The position numbers and the translations under genes are program-made. From Bacteroidales bacterium (GTDB taxonomy: Bacteria; Bacteroidota; Bacteroidia; Bacteroidales; UBA932), in assembly GCA_024402115.1 (NCBI GenBank), contig JAKSJQ010000001.1, forward strand, positions 62,001 to 126,000: a stretch of DNA of 64,000 nucleotides, written 5' to 3'. Shown here one piece after another: positions 54,001-61,683 of this stretch. Position 1 is the first letter of the stretch. The number at the start of each line of letters is the position of its first letter. The notes below the pieces were generated by a model. That model was not told where the DNA came from. It saw only the letters and a program-made list of their open reading frames with translations, and ran no database searches.

Positions 54001-54748
54001 CGGCGTCGACGTCGTTCCTATTTATATCCACGGATTCGGAAATGTGCTGCCGAAGCAGGATTTCATGCTCCGCAAGGGCTCGTTGTACATGGAGGTCGGA
54101 AAGCGCATCCCACATGCTTGCATTGCCGAATTCGGTGCGTCAGAGGGGCTCTCGTCCAGTGCCTCCGGCGAGACCATGGACTGGCGCGCAGCCACCCGCC
54201 GCTTCCATTCGGACTTCGCTTCCGAGTATGCAAGGGTGCGCAGGGAGCGAGAGAACATCGAATACTGGATTCCTTATGTCCGCTACCAGTATCTCTACAA
54301 GGGAACGGAGGCCGCTGCTGCATGCAGGGCGGCTCTCTCTCGTAGCTCTGTGGCGACTCTGGAAGCCTTCGACGCGCAGATCAGGGCGATCTGCGACCCT
54401 GCTCTCGCAAGTAATGCCGAGGCCTTCTATGCGAGTCTCTGCGATTGCCATTCCGCTCAGTCTTCGGAAGACGGGTTGAGGCATCCGGGCTCAGGCATCG
54501 ACCTGCCTGCGCTTCTTTCGGGAACAGAACTGCCGGAGGGCATCTCCCTCGTTTCGCTCGCTCCGGGAAAGATCGAGCTTGCCGGATGCGGATATGGAGC
54601 GGTGACCCTTCTTCTTGCCCTGAGCTATCCGGATCTGGAGATCGTGGCGCACGAGGAAGACGAGGAGAAGAGGCTCACGGCTTCCCGCTGCCTGTCTCCG
54701 GTTCCGGGCGGATACGCCCTTCCACGTAATCTCAGCTATATTCCTTAG
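51026..54748 (+). CDS. MMPL-type RND exporter fused to PlsC-like acyltransferase and a methyltransferase-like tail
   Basis: This 1240-residue fusion protein has three parts. Residues 1-820 form an RND/MMPL exporter with two repeats, each one helix, a periplasmic domain and five to six helices; motifs include GIGAMIIGVAVNYPLHYI in the first repeat and GMGDDYTIFITEG in the second. A linker helix (LFSISFFLLACLFIVPGVC) leads to a PlsC-like acyltransferase with SNHQSHLD near residue 898 and YPEGTR near 965. The last 60 residues contain KIELAGCGYGAVTLLLAL, like a SAM-methyltransferase motif I, but then end. In aryl polyene clusters such exporters (ApeM-like) extract the lipid product from the inner membrane for the LolA-like carrier. 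Confidence 0.87.
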   Translation: MKELVVRVYDFLTAHRWVAWVALVLLILVSGLLVTRMDYEEDISAFLPQDEQSARYNSIYQKLGGQDRIAVFFTPEGEGDQYEVMDAMDRFGSIWEECDTSRIVSDMQVSTDQGSILDVFGFISENWPYFLTEEDYTRMEEVLSQPGYLADKLSQDKQSLNSIASAVTSRYLRTDPAGLFTPVLGRLNELNPAESNGMVDGYLFTNEGRTGVVFFRSPFGSSESGRNSELLSIIDEVVEKTRAECPEMEISAVGGPIVAVGNATRIKKDSVLAVSLAMVLILLVLFFSYRRFSDVMWIAISLLCGALFALGLISVFKSSISIIVLGIGAMIIGVAVNYPLHYIDHLKYQPDKRRALREQVTPLLVGNITTVGAFLGLLLMKAGALRDFGLVGALMLVGTILFVLLFLPALATGRKEKATNTLKLDFDRYLNPSRRTRRIGFMAFVVLTVVFAYAGRRISFDSDMHNINYMTPDQSRGFAMLESMGADASGRDCIYAVAEGSEAEAALQGAEILDRAARAMGDGVSVSSISAFMPSKAEQARRLERWRNFVSQHPTLVQDLRREASLLGFADSAFEPFYELIDKDWEVQPAEYFEPLSSTVGQSMFLQDEGKTSVVSFVRVDPQLAPVVKSSLSQVMPEGGFCFDSSDVSNSLVSLLSEDFDKIGLICSMIVFFFLWLSFGSIELSLMSFLPLAIGWVWILGIMQLTGLQFNIVNIILASFIFGMGDDYTIFITEGLMYEHACGKKILMSYKNSVALSALIMFLGIGVLVVARHPAMRSVGLVTVVGMFTVVVMAYYLPPLVFRWITTIKGQVREVPLTLGRILRSLFSISFFLLACLFIVPGVCIAFLFGRDDEKKKLRYHVFLQKLSNFIIHHVPGTRFSWANPHGEDFSKPAVYISNHQSHLDVMAVMMLTPKVVIMTNDWVWNNPFYGALIHRAEFYPASNGYDENFPKLKDLVERGYSVLVYPEGTRNTDCTGVQRFHRGAFMLAHQLGVDVVPIYIHGFGNVLPKQDFMLRKGSLYMEVGKRIPHACIAEFGASEGLSSSASGETMDWRAATRRFHSDFASEYARVRRERENIEYWIPYVRYQYLYKGTEAAAACRAALSRSSVATLEAFDAQIRAICDPALASNAEAFYASLCDCHSAQSSEDGLRHPGSGIDLPALLSGTELPEGISLVSLAPGKIELAGCGYGAVTLLLALSYPDLEIVAHEEDEEKRLTASRCLSPVPGGYALPRNLSYIP

Positions 54749-55674
54749 AAGATCCTGCGAAGCCAGGAGATGAACTGTTCGTGCCATGCAGAGGTTTCAG
54801 GCCCCTGCTTCTCCTTCGTGGCTCCGAATCCGTGACCGCCTTCGCTGTATCTGGCGTAGAGGTGCGGGACTCCCGCTTCCGTGAGGGCGGCGTCGAGAAT
54901 GTCGGAGTTCCGGCAGTCCACAATCGGATCGTCGGCGCAGTGCAGGAGGAAGGTCGGCGGGGTGTCAGGCTTGACATGCTTCTCCAGAGAGAGGGAGTCG
55001 CGCATTTCCTGCCTGTTCTTCCTGTATTCTCCGAGAAGCCCCCTGCGTGACCTTGCATGGGTGAAATCCTCGCTGAGCGATACGACTGGGTAGATAGGGA
55101 CGCAGAAGTCCGGCCTGAGTGAGACCTCCGGCTCTATGCCGTAGCGGGACATGAAGTTGGTGCCGAAATACTCTCCGGCAGACATGGCGAGATGACCTCC
55201 CGCGGAGAAGCCCATGACCCCGATCCGGCCCGGGTCCACTCCGTAGTCCGCAGCGTTCTCCCTGATGAGCTGGATGGCCCTCTGGACGTCGCAGAGCATG
55301 TCCGGATGACTGTGGCCTCCGTACAGGGCACGTGTCCCCATGGCGAAATTGAATCCTCCTCCCGTGCGGTAGCGGAGCACGAATGCAGCTATGCCCTCGC
55401 TCTGGAGCCACTGTGCGACATCCGCACCCTCGCTCTGCTCGTCGAGCCAGAAATAGCTTCCTCCCGGGCATATGATCACTGCGGCCCCGGCTCCCGCTCC
55501 GTCAGCGTCGGGCAGGTATGGCGTGAGGGTCACACCGCCGGCGCGGCAGCGGCTTCCCTCCCATATCCGTATGCTCTCCCTCTGTCTCAGGTCCCTGGAC
55601 GGCTTTGCAGAAAGAGGCGCGGCCAGAGCAAGGGTCAGGAGCATTATGGACAGGTATGAGGTCGTTCGGGTCAT
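54745..55674 (-). CDS. Exported alpha/beta-hydrolase esterase
   Basis: This 309-residue exported hydrolase of the BD-FAE/acetyl-esterase type has a signal peptide ending near APLSAK. The oxyanion motif CPGGSYFWL precedes the nucleophile in GFSAGGHLA. The acid is in HCADDPIVD, and His lies in YSEGGHGFG. Such enzymes remove acyl groups from glycans or aryl esters. It is antisense inside the pigment region, its stop overlapping the MMPL gene stop by four bases, and a minus-strand TAACTTTG (55682-55689) is its likely -7 element. It could trim or turn over the polyene ester, or be an unrelated carbohydrate esterase. Confidence 0.85.
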   Translation of the reverse strand: MTRTTSYLSIMLLTLALAAPLSAKPSRDLRQRESIRIWEGSRCRAGGVTLTPYLPDADGAGAGAAVIICPGGSYFWLDEQSEGADVAQWLQSEGIAAFVLRYRTGGGFNFAMGTRALYGGHSHPDMLCDVQRAIQLIRENAADYGVDPGRIGVMGFSAGGHLAMSAGEYFGTNFMSRYGIEPEVSLRPDFCVPIYPVVSLSEDFTHARSRRGLLGEYRKNRQEMRDSLSLEKHVKPDTPPTFLLHCADDPIVDCRNSDILDAALTEAGVPHLYARYSEGGHGFGATKEKQGPETSAWHEQFISWLRRIF

Positions 55675-55681
55675 TGCCCTG

Positions 55682-55723
55682 CAAAGTTAATTAATCTTCT
55701 ATCAAAAGAAATCCTTAACTTTG
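55682..55723. promoter_or_regulatory. Divergent -7 elements for the esterase and the AMP-ligase genes
   Basis: Two identical TAACTTTG boxes, on the minus strand at 55682-55689 and on the plus strand at 55716-55723, face the esterase (ATG at 55674) and the ligase (ATG at 55739). Neither has a convincing -33 element. Confidence 0.5.
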
Positions 55724-55738
55724 ACAGCTTGAACTATT

Positions 55739-57031
55739 ATGGTGGATATTGAATTCAGACAGCCCGAAGAGATAAAGGAGTTCCAGGAAGGACTCCTTCG
55801 TGAGGCCCTTGTGTATCTCAAGGACCACTCACGCTATTATCAGCGCATGTTCGACAGCTACGGTATCGACATCGACAAGATCCGTCACCTTGAGGACCTT
55901 GTGAAGATTCCGTTCACCGAGAAGAAGGATCTGCAGCTATTCAACGAGGATTTCCTCTGCTGCGACAAGTCTGCGGTGATCGACTATGTGACCACTTCCG
56001 GCACCCTCGGCGACCCTGTGACCTTCGGATGTACAGAGAAGGACCTTCGCAGGCTCGCGTTCAACGAGAAGAAGTCCTTCGAGTGCGCAGGCCTCGGCCC
56101 GGGAAACATCGTGCAGCTCATGACCACCCTGGACAAGAGGTTCATGGCCGGACTCGCATACTTCCTCGGAATACGTGAGCTCGGAGCAAGCGTCATCCGC
56201 GTGGGCAACGGTATCCCCGAGCTTCAGTGGGACACCATCCGCCGTCTCAAGCCGGACACCATTATGTGCGTCCCTTCGTTCATACTCCGACTCATCCAGT
56301 ATGCCGAGGAGCATGACATCGACTACCGCAACAGCAGCATACGCAGAATTATAGGCATAGGCGAGGGCCTGCGCGACCAGAACTTCGAGCTCAACCTTCT
56401 CGGAAGGTCGATCAAGGAGAAGTGGGACGTGGACCTCTTTGCCACATATTCGTCGACCGAGATGGGCGCAACCTTCTCCGAGTGCGAGCATGGAATGGGT
56501 GGACATGTCCATCCGGAGCTCATCATCGTGGAGATCATCGGCGACGACGACATGCCGGTTCCCGACGGTGAGGTAGGCGAGGTCGTAGTGACAACCCTCG
56601 GAGTCGAGGGCATGCCTCTGCTGCGCTTCCGTACGGGAGACATAGCCGCGAAGAGGACGGAGCAGTGCGCCTGCGGCAGATGGTCATACCGCCTCACTCC
56701 GCTCGTGGGACGCAAGAACAACATGATCAAGCTCAAGGGCACGACCCTCTATCCGCCAGCGGTGAACGACGTGCTTGACAATGCGGAATATGTGCAGAAC
56801 TATGTGGTTGTCGTAAGGGACAGCGAGGCCGGCACGGACGACGTGGTCGTGAAGCTGGGACTAAGCCATCAGCCGGCGTTCGACGTTGTGAAGGATCTCA
56901 AGGACCGCTTCCGCTCCCGTATCAGGGTCGCTCCGCAGATAGAGATACTCCCGGTCGAGGAAGTACAGAAGATCAATTTCCCTGCGAAGTCACGCAAGCC
57001 TGTGAAGTTCATCGACGAAAGAAAGAAATAG
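55739..57031 (+). CDS. Phenylacetate-CoA-ligase-like adenylating enzyme
   Basis: This 430-residue AMP-forming ligase of the PaaK type has the phosphate loop TTSGTLGDPVTFG (near residue 83), YSSTEMGATF, the hinge region LLRFRTGDIA and the C-terminal GRKNNMIKLKGTTLYPPAV. It activates an aromatic acid as an acyl-adenylate and transfers it to CoA or a carrier protein. Next to a polyene system it is the best candidate for activating an aryl starter such as 4-hydroxybenzoate or 4-hydroxycinnamate; the exact acid is not visible. It heads a second unit of the cluster with the acyltransferase at 57033, one base later. Confidence 0.85.
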   Translation: MVDIEFRQPEEIKEFQEGLLREALVYLKDHSRYYQRMFDSYGIDIDKIRHLEDLVKIPFTEKKDLQLFNEDFLCCDKSAVIDYVTTSGTLGDPVTFGCTEKDLRRLAFNEKKSFECAGLGPGNIVQLMTTLDKRFMAGLAYFLGIRELGASVIRVGNGIPELQWDTIRRLKPDTIMCVPSFILRLIQYAEEHDIDYRNSSIRRIIGIGEGLRDQNFELNLLGRSIKEKWDVDLFATYSSTEMGATFSECEHGMGGHVHPELIIVEIIGDDDMPVPDGEVGEVVVTTLGVEGMPLLRFRTGDIAAKRTEQCACGRWSYRLTPLVGRKNNMIKLKGTTLYPPAVNDVLDNAEYVQNYVVVVRDSEAGTDDVVVKLGLSHQPAFDVVKDLKDRFRSRIRVAPQIEILPVEEVQKINFPAKSRKPVKFIDERKK

Positions 57032-57032
57032 C

Positions 57033-58169
57033 ATGAAGGATACCAAGTTCGACGATATCAGACCTTACTACGAGGAGGAGATTCCTGCCGCGATGCACCG
57101 CATTGCCGACTGTAACATCTTCCCCATCGTAGCGTCCTTCGTGTTCCCAGGAAGGGAGGTCGAGGAGATCCGTGCGATGGTGCGCAGCTTCACCACGACA
57201 GATGAATTCCAGAAGATAGTGATGTACAAGGCCCATGAGGAGATAATCAAGAATAGCACTCAGGGCTTCACCGTCACGGGTCTCGAGAAGTTGGACAAGG
57301 ATAAGCCGTACCTGTTCGTTTCCAACCACAGGGATATAGTCCTGGATGCTTCTCTGCTCCAGAAGGCTTTGGTCGACCATGGTATGGAGACCAGCGAGAT
57401 CACCTTCGGAGCCAACCTCATGACCACCCAGCTGGTCGTGGACATAGGAAAGTCCAACAAGATGTTCAGGGTCGAGAGGGGAGGAAACCCTAGGGAGTTC
57501 TACCTTTCTTCCGTGCATCTTTCCGAGTATATCAGGCATGCAATCACAGAGAAGAAGCAGTCGGTGTGGATCGCTCAGAGGAACGGAAGGACCAAGGACG
57601 GAAACGACCAGACCGACCAGGGCATAGTCAAGATGTTCGGGCTCAGCCGTCCGGACGACAAGATAGAGTCGCTGGCAGAGCTGAACATAGTTCCTGTCGC
57701 CGTATCCTATGAGTGGGAGCCTTGCGACATCCTGAAGGTGCTCGAGCTCTATGAGTCCTCCAAGAGAGCCTATACCAAGAAGCCGGGCGAGGACCTGAAC
57801 AGCATCATCACTGGAATCATGGCACCGAAGGGTCATGTCCATTTCAGCGTATGCGATCCTTTGGGCAGGGAGGATTTGCTTCGATACGACGGTCTTACCA
57901 GCAGCTCCTTCAACAGGGAGATCGCGGCCCTGATGGACCAGAGGATATATGCCGGGTACCATCTCTATCCGAACAACTGGATCGCGCACGACATCCGCTA
58001 TGGTCAGAAACTCCATTCCGACAGGTATACTCCCCAGCAGAAGGCGGCCTTCAGGGAGCATCTGGCGAAGCTGATGAAATATGACAGCTATGAGCTGGAG
58101 ACTCTCCGAGATCTGCTCCTGGCGATCTACTCGAATCCGGTGGACAACTGTATGAAATACAACAACTGA
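57033..58169 (+). CDS. PlsB/PlsC-type acyltransferase
   Basis: This 378-residue acyltransferase has FVSNHRDIVLDASLL near residue 95, an NHRD-type variant of the glycerol-phosphate acyltransferase motif I. RVERGGNPREFYLSS and WIAQRNGRTKDGNDQTD follow as motifs II and III. It probably transfers an acyl chain to a glycerol-based acceptor. It is the third acyltransferase domain linked to the cluster, after the genes at 43807 and the fused domain at 51026. Location in one unit with the aryl-acid ligase suggests a role in the lipid-anchor part of polyene synthesis, though ordinary phospholipid synthesis cannot be excluded. Confidence 0.8.
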   Translation: MKDTKFDDIRPYYEEEIPAAMHRIADCNIFPIVASFVFPGREVEEIRAMVRSFTTTDEFQKIVMYKAHEEIIKNSTQGFTVTGLEKLDKDKPYLFVSNHRDIVLDASLLQKALVDHGMETSEITFGANLMTTQLVVDIGKSNKMFRVERGGNPREFYLSSVHLSEYIRHAITEKKQSVWIAQRNGRTKDGNDQTDQGIVKMFGLSRPDDKIESLAELNIVPVAVSYEWEPCDILKVLELYESSKRAYTKKPGEDLNSIITGIMAPKGHVHFSVCDPLGREDLLRYDGLTSSSFNREIAALMDQRIYAGYHLYPNNWIAHDIRYGQKLHSDRYTPQQKAAFREHLAKLMKYDSYELETLRDLLLAIYSNPVDNCMKYNN

Positions 58170-58174
58170 ACTAT

Positions 58175-60241
58175 ATGAAAAAGATTATTTGCGCAGCAGC
58201 GGCGCTGCTTATCGCTGCGGGCTCTGCATGGGCTGATGAAGGAATGTGGCTCCTTCCTCTTCTCAAGCAGATGAATGCCAAGGCTCTCGAGGAGGCGGGT
58301 TGCCGTCTCACTCCTGACCAGATCTATTCCATCAACCACTCTTCACTCAAGGATGCCATCGTCCAGTTCGGCGGCGGATGTACCGGTGAGGTCGTTTCTG
58401 ACAACGGTCTTCTCCTTACCAACCATCACTGCGGCTATGCCAGCATCCAGAAGCTCAGCTCCGTTGAGCACGACTATCTCGCAGACGGCTACTGGGCAAT
58501 GAGGATGAGCGAGGAGCTCCCTGTCGACGGCCTTTCAGTGACCTTCCTCGAGAGCATGACCGACATCACCAACGTGATAGAGAAGGCTGAGAAGAAGTTC
58601 CGCAAGGAGCTCAAGGACGCTCCTAATTCAGAGGAGCTCGTACAGCAGGCTCTCGCACAGCTTTTCCAGGACCTCGTCGAGGCTGTGGAGAAGGACCAGC
58701 CTGAGTGCCATGCAGAGGTTGAGAGCTTCTACAACGAGAACGTCTACTATCTCATCGTCTACAAGACCTACACCGATATCCGTTTCGTCGGTGCACCACC
58801 TTCATCAATCGGTAAGTTCGGTGCAGATACCGACAACTGGATGTGGCCTCGTCACACCTGCGACTTCTCTATGTTCCGTATCTACGCGGACAAGAACAAC
58901 AACCCTGCTCCTTACTCTAAGGACAACGTCCCTTACACTCCTAAGCAGTCCCTCAAGATCTCGCTCAAGGGTGTGCAGGAGGGTGACTACACCATGATCA
59001 TGGGTTACCCTGGAACCACTACCCGTTTCCAGACTTCTCCTGAGCTCGAGCAGCAGATCCGCACCAACGACATCCGCATCGCAGCCCGTACCGTACGTCA
59101 GGACATCATGATGGACTACATGCTCGCAGATCCTGCAGTGAAGATCCAGTATGCAAGCAAGTACTCAAGCAGCTCTAACGGCTGGAAGAAGTGGCAGGGC
59201 ATGAAGCTCGCTTTCGATAAGCTCGGAATCATCGAGCGTACCGAGCAGCAGGAGGCAGAGTTCTCGGCATGGGCAGCAGCAAAGCCTAAGCGCCAGGAGG
59301 CATACGGCTCAGCAATCCCAGCTCTCAAGAAGGGTATTCTCGACGCACGCGTGAACCACGAGGCGTTCACCCTCGCTTACGAGTCTCTCTACCAGATCGA
59401 GCTCGTGCAGATGGCGACCATCGCTAAGTCTGGTCGTCTCGACAGGCTCGAGCCTCTTTACAAGGACTATTGCGCTGCACTCGACAGGGATGAGGCTAAG
59501 GCTCTCGTCGCTTTCTACAAGGCACACTCACTTCCTGAGTACGCATTCGACTGCGACATCGACATCGATGAGATGTTCGACAAGACCGTCATCACTTCAT
59601 GGGAGAAGCTCTCTGCAGCTGATTCCACCACCATCGCAAACGATCCTGCAGTGGCATTCGCAAATGCTGCCATGGAGATCGTATATGGCACATACTACAT
59701 CGACCGCGCTCCAAACCCTGAGTTCGACGCTGCCCAGAAGGCTTACACCGCTGGTCTCCTCGAGTGGAGAAAGGGTCAGCCAAGCTACCCTGACGCAAAC
59801 TTCACCATGCGTCTGACCTATGGTCACGTGATGCCTTACTCTCCTAAGGACGCAGTGCTCTACCGCCACTACACCACTCTCGACGGAGTGATGGAGAAGG
59901 AAGATCCTGACAACTGGGAGTTCGTGGTTCCTGCTAAGCTCAAGGAGCTCTGGAAGGCAAAGGACTATGGCCAGTATGCAATGCCTAACGGCCAGATGCC
60001 TGCTTGCTTCCTCAGCAACAACGACATCACCGGCGGTAACTCCGGCAGCCCTGTCATGAACGCGGACGGTGAGCTCCTCGGCCTCGCATTCGACGGCAAC
60101 TGGGAGTCAATGTCAAGCGACGTGATGTTCGAGCCAGACCTTCAGAGATGTATCAACGTGGACATCCGCTATGTCCTCTTCATCATCGACAAGTTCGGTG
60201 GAGCCGGCTGGCTCATCGATGAAATGAATCTCGTCAAGTAA
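58175..60241 (+). CDS. S46-family dipeptidyl peptidase (DPP7/DPP11 type)
   Basis: This 688-residue periplasmic serine peptidase has a signal peptide ending near AGSAWA. The chymotrypsin-like catalytic motifs are TNHHCGYASIQ (His85 probable) and GGNSGSPVMN with Ser623, and the downstream FDGNWESMSSD and INVDIRYVLFIIDKFGG are diagnostic of S46. These enzymes release dipeptides from N-termini, DPP7 after hydrophobic and DPP11 after acidic residues; I cannot assign which with certainty. Codon use implies high expression. It follows the acyltransferase after five bases and overlaps the Mrp gene by one base, so it may be in the same transcript without a functional link to the pigment. Confidence 0.93.
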   Translation: MKKIICAAAALLIAAGSAWADEGMWLLPLLKQMNAKALEEAGCRLTPDQIYSINHSSLKDAIVQFGGGCTGEVVSDNGLLLTNHHCGYASIQKLSSVEHDYLADGYWAMRMSEELPVDGLSVTFLESMTDITNVIEKAEKKFRKELKDAPNSEELVQQALAQLFQDLVEAVEKDQPECHAEVESFYNENVYYLIVYKTYTDIRFVGAPPSSIGKFGADTDNWMWPRHTCDFSMFRIYADKNNNPAPYSKDNVPYTPKQSLKISLKGVQEGDYTMIMGYPGTTTRFQTSPELEQQIRTNDIRIAARTVRQDIMMDYMLADPAVKIQYASKYSSSSNGWKKWQGMKLAFDKLGIIERTEQQEAEFSAWAAAKPKRQEAYGSAIPALKKGILDARVNHEAFTLAYESLYQIELVQMATIAKSGRLDRLEPLYKDYCAALDRDEAKALVAFYKAHSLPEYAFDCDIDIDEMFDKTVITSWEKLSAADSTTIANDPAVAFANAAMEIVYGTYYIDRAPNPEFDAAQKAYTAGLLEWRKGQPSYPDANFTMRLTYGHVMPYSPKDAVLYRHYTTLDGVMEKEDPDNWEFVVPAKLKELWKAKDYGQYAMPNGQMPACFLSNNDITGGNSGSPVMNADGELLGLAFDGNWESMSSDVMFEPDLQRCINVDIRYVLFIIDKFGGAGWLIDEMNLVK

Positions 60242-61302
60242 TGGAAGTAAACGAAATCAAGAAATACCTTGCCGAGGTGCAGCATCCTGCAAAGGGTGAC
60301 AAGGACATCGTGGCCCTCGGCATGGTTGAGAATATCGTGATCACGGAGGGGAAGGTCGAGGTGACCCTCGCTTTCCCTAAGCACCGTGATCCTCTCGCTG
60401 AGTATCTCATCGGCAGCACAAAGGCTTCCCTCTACCGCAACTGCCCCAAGGGCACTGAGGTTGAGGTGAAGACCATCGTGAAGGATGAGGCTCCTAAGAA
60501 GAAACCAGGTCTCGACCTCGGAACTGAGGAGATAGAGAATGTGAAGCACATCATAGGAATCGCTTCCGGAAAGGGCGGCGTCGGCAAGTCAACCGTAGCC
60601 GTGAACCTCGCAGTGGCTCTTGCCCGCATGGGATATCGCGTAGGTCTTGCGGATGCTGATGTCTATGGTCCTTCAGTGCCTAAGATGACCGGCACCGAGG
60701 GCGCCGAGCCAGAGGCTTACCAGGAGGGTGAGAAGGAAGTGATCATGCCTATCGAGAAGTACGGCGTGAAGTGGATGTCAATAGGCTATTTCGCAAGACC
60801 TGAGCAGGCGCTCATCTGGCGTGGCCCTATGGCATGCAATGCTCTCAAGCAGATGATACTCCAGGTTCGCTGGGGTGAGCTTGATTTCCTTCTGATCGAT
60901 ATGCCTCCGGGAACGGGCGACATCCATATCAGCCTTGTCCATGACATTCCTCTCGAGGGCGCCGTCATCGTCAGCACTCCTCAGGCAGTGGCTCTCGCCG
61001 ATGTCGAGAAGGGCGTGAACATGTTCCGTAACGAGAACGTGAACAAGCCTATCTTCGGTCTCGTGGAGAACATGGCATGGTTCACTCCGGAGGAGCTTCC
61101 GCAGAACAGGTACTATATCTTCGGAAAGGACGGCGGCCAGATGATGGCGGACAAGTACGAGATTCCTCTTCTCGGTCAGGTCCCTATCGTCCAGAGCATC
61201 AGGGAAGGCGGAGACTCCGGCGAACCGGCAGCTCTCTCGTCTCGTCCTGACGGCCTCGCTTTCCTCGAGATTGCCGGCAAGCTCGCCGGCATGCTCGGCT
61301 AG
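60241..61302 (+). CDS. Mrp/NBP35-family iron-sulfur carrier ATPase
   Basis: This 353-residue P-loop ATPase has an N-terminal DUF59 (MIP18-like) domain (residues 1-85). The Mrp domain shows the deviant Walker A ASGKGGVGKSTVAVNLA, the switch segment DADVYGPSVPKMTG, IDMPPGTGDIHIS and VENMAWFTPEELPQNRYYIFG. Such proteins bind and deliver Fe-S clusters to apoproteins. The C-terminal CXXC pair of many homologues is not visible here, as is common in Bacteroidota versions. The start overlaps the preceding stop by one base. The gene is followed by the repeat-rich island. Confidence 0.9.
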   Translation: MEVNEIKKYLAEVQHPAKGDKDIVALGMVENIVITEGKVEVTLAFPKHRDPLAEYLIGSTKASLYRNCPKGTEVEVKTIVKDEAPKKKPGLDLGTEEIENVKHIIGIASGKGGVGKSTVAVNLAVALARMGYRVGLADADVYGPSVPKMTGTEGAEPEAYQEGEKEVIMPIEKYGVKWMSIGYFARPEQALIWRGPMACNALKQMILQVRWGELDFLLIDMPPGTGDIHISLVHDIPLEGAVIVSTPQAVALADVEKGVNMFRNENVNKPIFGLVENMAWFTPEELPQNRYYIFGKDGGQMMADKYEIPLLGQVPIVQSIREGGDSGEPAALSSRPDGLAFLEIAGKLAGMLG

Positions 61303-61359
61303 CGGAATCCCACAGTTCCGTCTGACATAATCTCACAGGTTCGTCTGGCGGAATCCCAC
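61302..61359. repeat. 23-base tandem repeat after the Mrp stop
   Basis: About two and a half degenerate units with a 23-base period are seen: a partial unit ending CGGAATCCCACA, a unit GTTCCGTCTGACATAATC (continuing CTCACA) and a unit GGTTCGTCTGGCGGAATC (continuing CCACA). All share the CGTCTG and TC-CACA cores. It begins at the Mrp stop codon. Confidence 0.65.
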
Positions 61360-61545
61360 ATGAATACCTGAGCCCGGACACGCATCACCGTGCCCGGGCT
61401 CTGCTGCGTTACGGGCATATCGCCTTCCTCTGCTTAAGTCAAGCGCAAGCGAGCCGTCCCATCGAGCTCGGCGCAGCGCTTGATATTCAGCCGCCGGAGA
61501 TACTCCATTCCGGCGGCGGTGGCACTGCTGCCATGGCAGCAGGTC

Positions 61546-61659
61546 TCTATCTAGGGATGTTTTTTTGAAAAATGCCACGAGATAGGAGTGAAAAGCCGCA
61601 AAAACGCAGAAATGCCTTCTATCTAGGGATGTTTTGCGGGAGAATGCCACGAGATAGGA
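61546..61659. repeat. 42-base repeat, two copies with 72-base period
   Basis: Copies at 61546-61587 and 61618-61659 both begin TCTATCTAGGGATGTTTT and end AATGCCACGAGATAGGA, with a variable seven-base centre (five mismatches). Each copy has ends CTATCT and AGATAG that are inverted repeats. The spacer of 30 bases is unrelated. It looks like a short dispersed palindromic element. Confidence 0.7.
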
Positions 61660-61683
61660 TCAGCCTTGCCGTGGAATGCCGTC

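Noticed and set aside
42453..58169. Flexirubin (polyene ester of dialkylresorcinol)
   Set aside because: No DarA/DarB-like genes for the resorcinol part are present in the window, so only the aryl polyene part is supported.
61333..61650. 105-codon minus-strand open frame
   Set aside because: It contains the repeat twice (KTSLDR occurring two times) and is explained by the repeat, not by a gene.
61546..61659. CRISPR-like layout of a 42-base repeat and 30-base spacer
   Set aside because: Only two copies, with differing centres, and no cas gene anywhere in the window.
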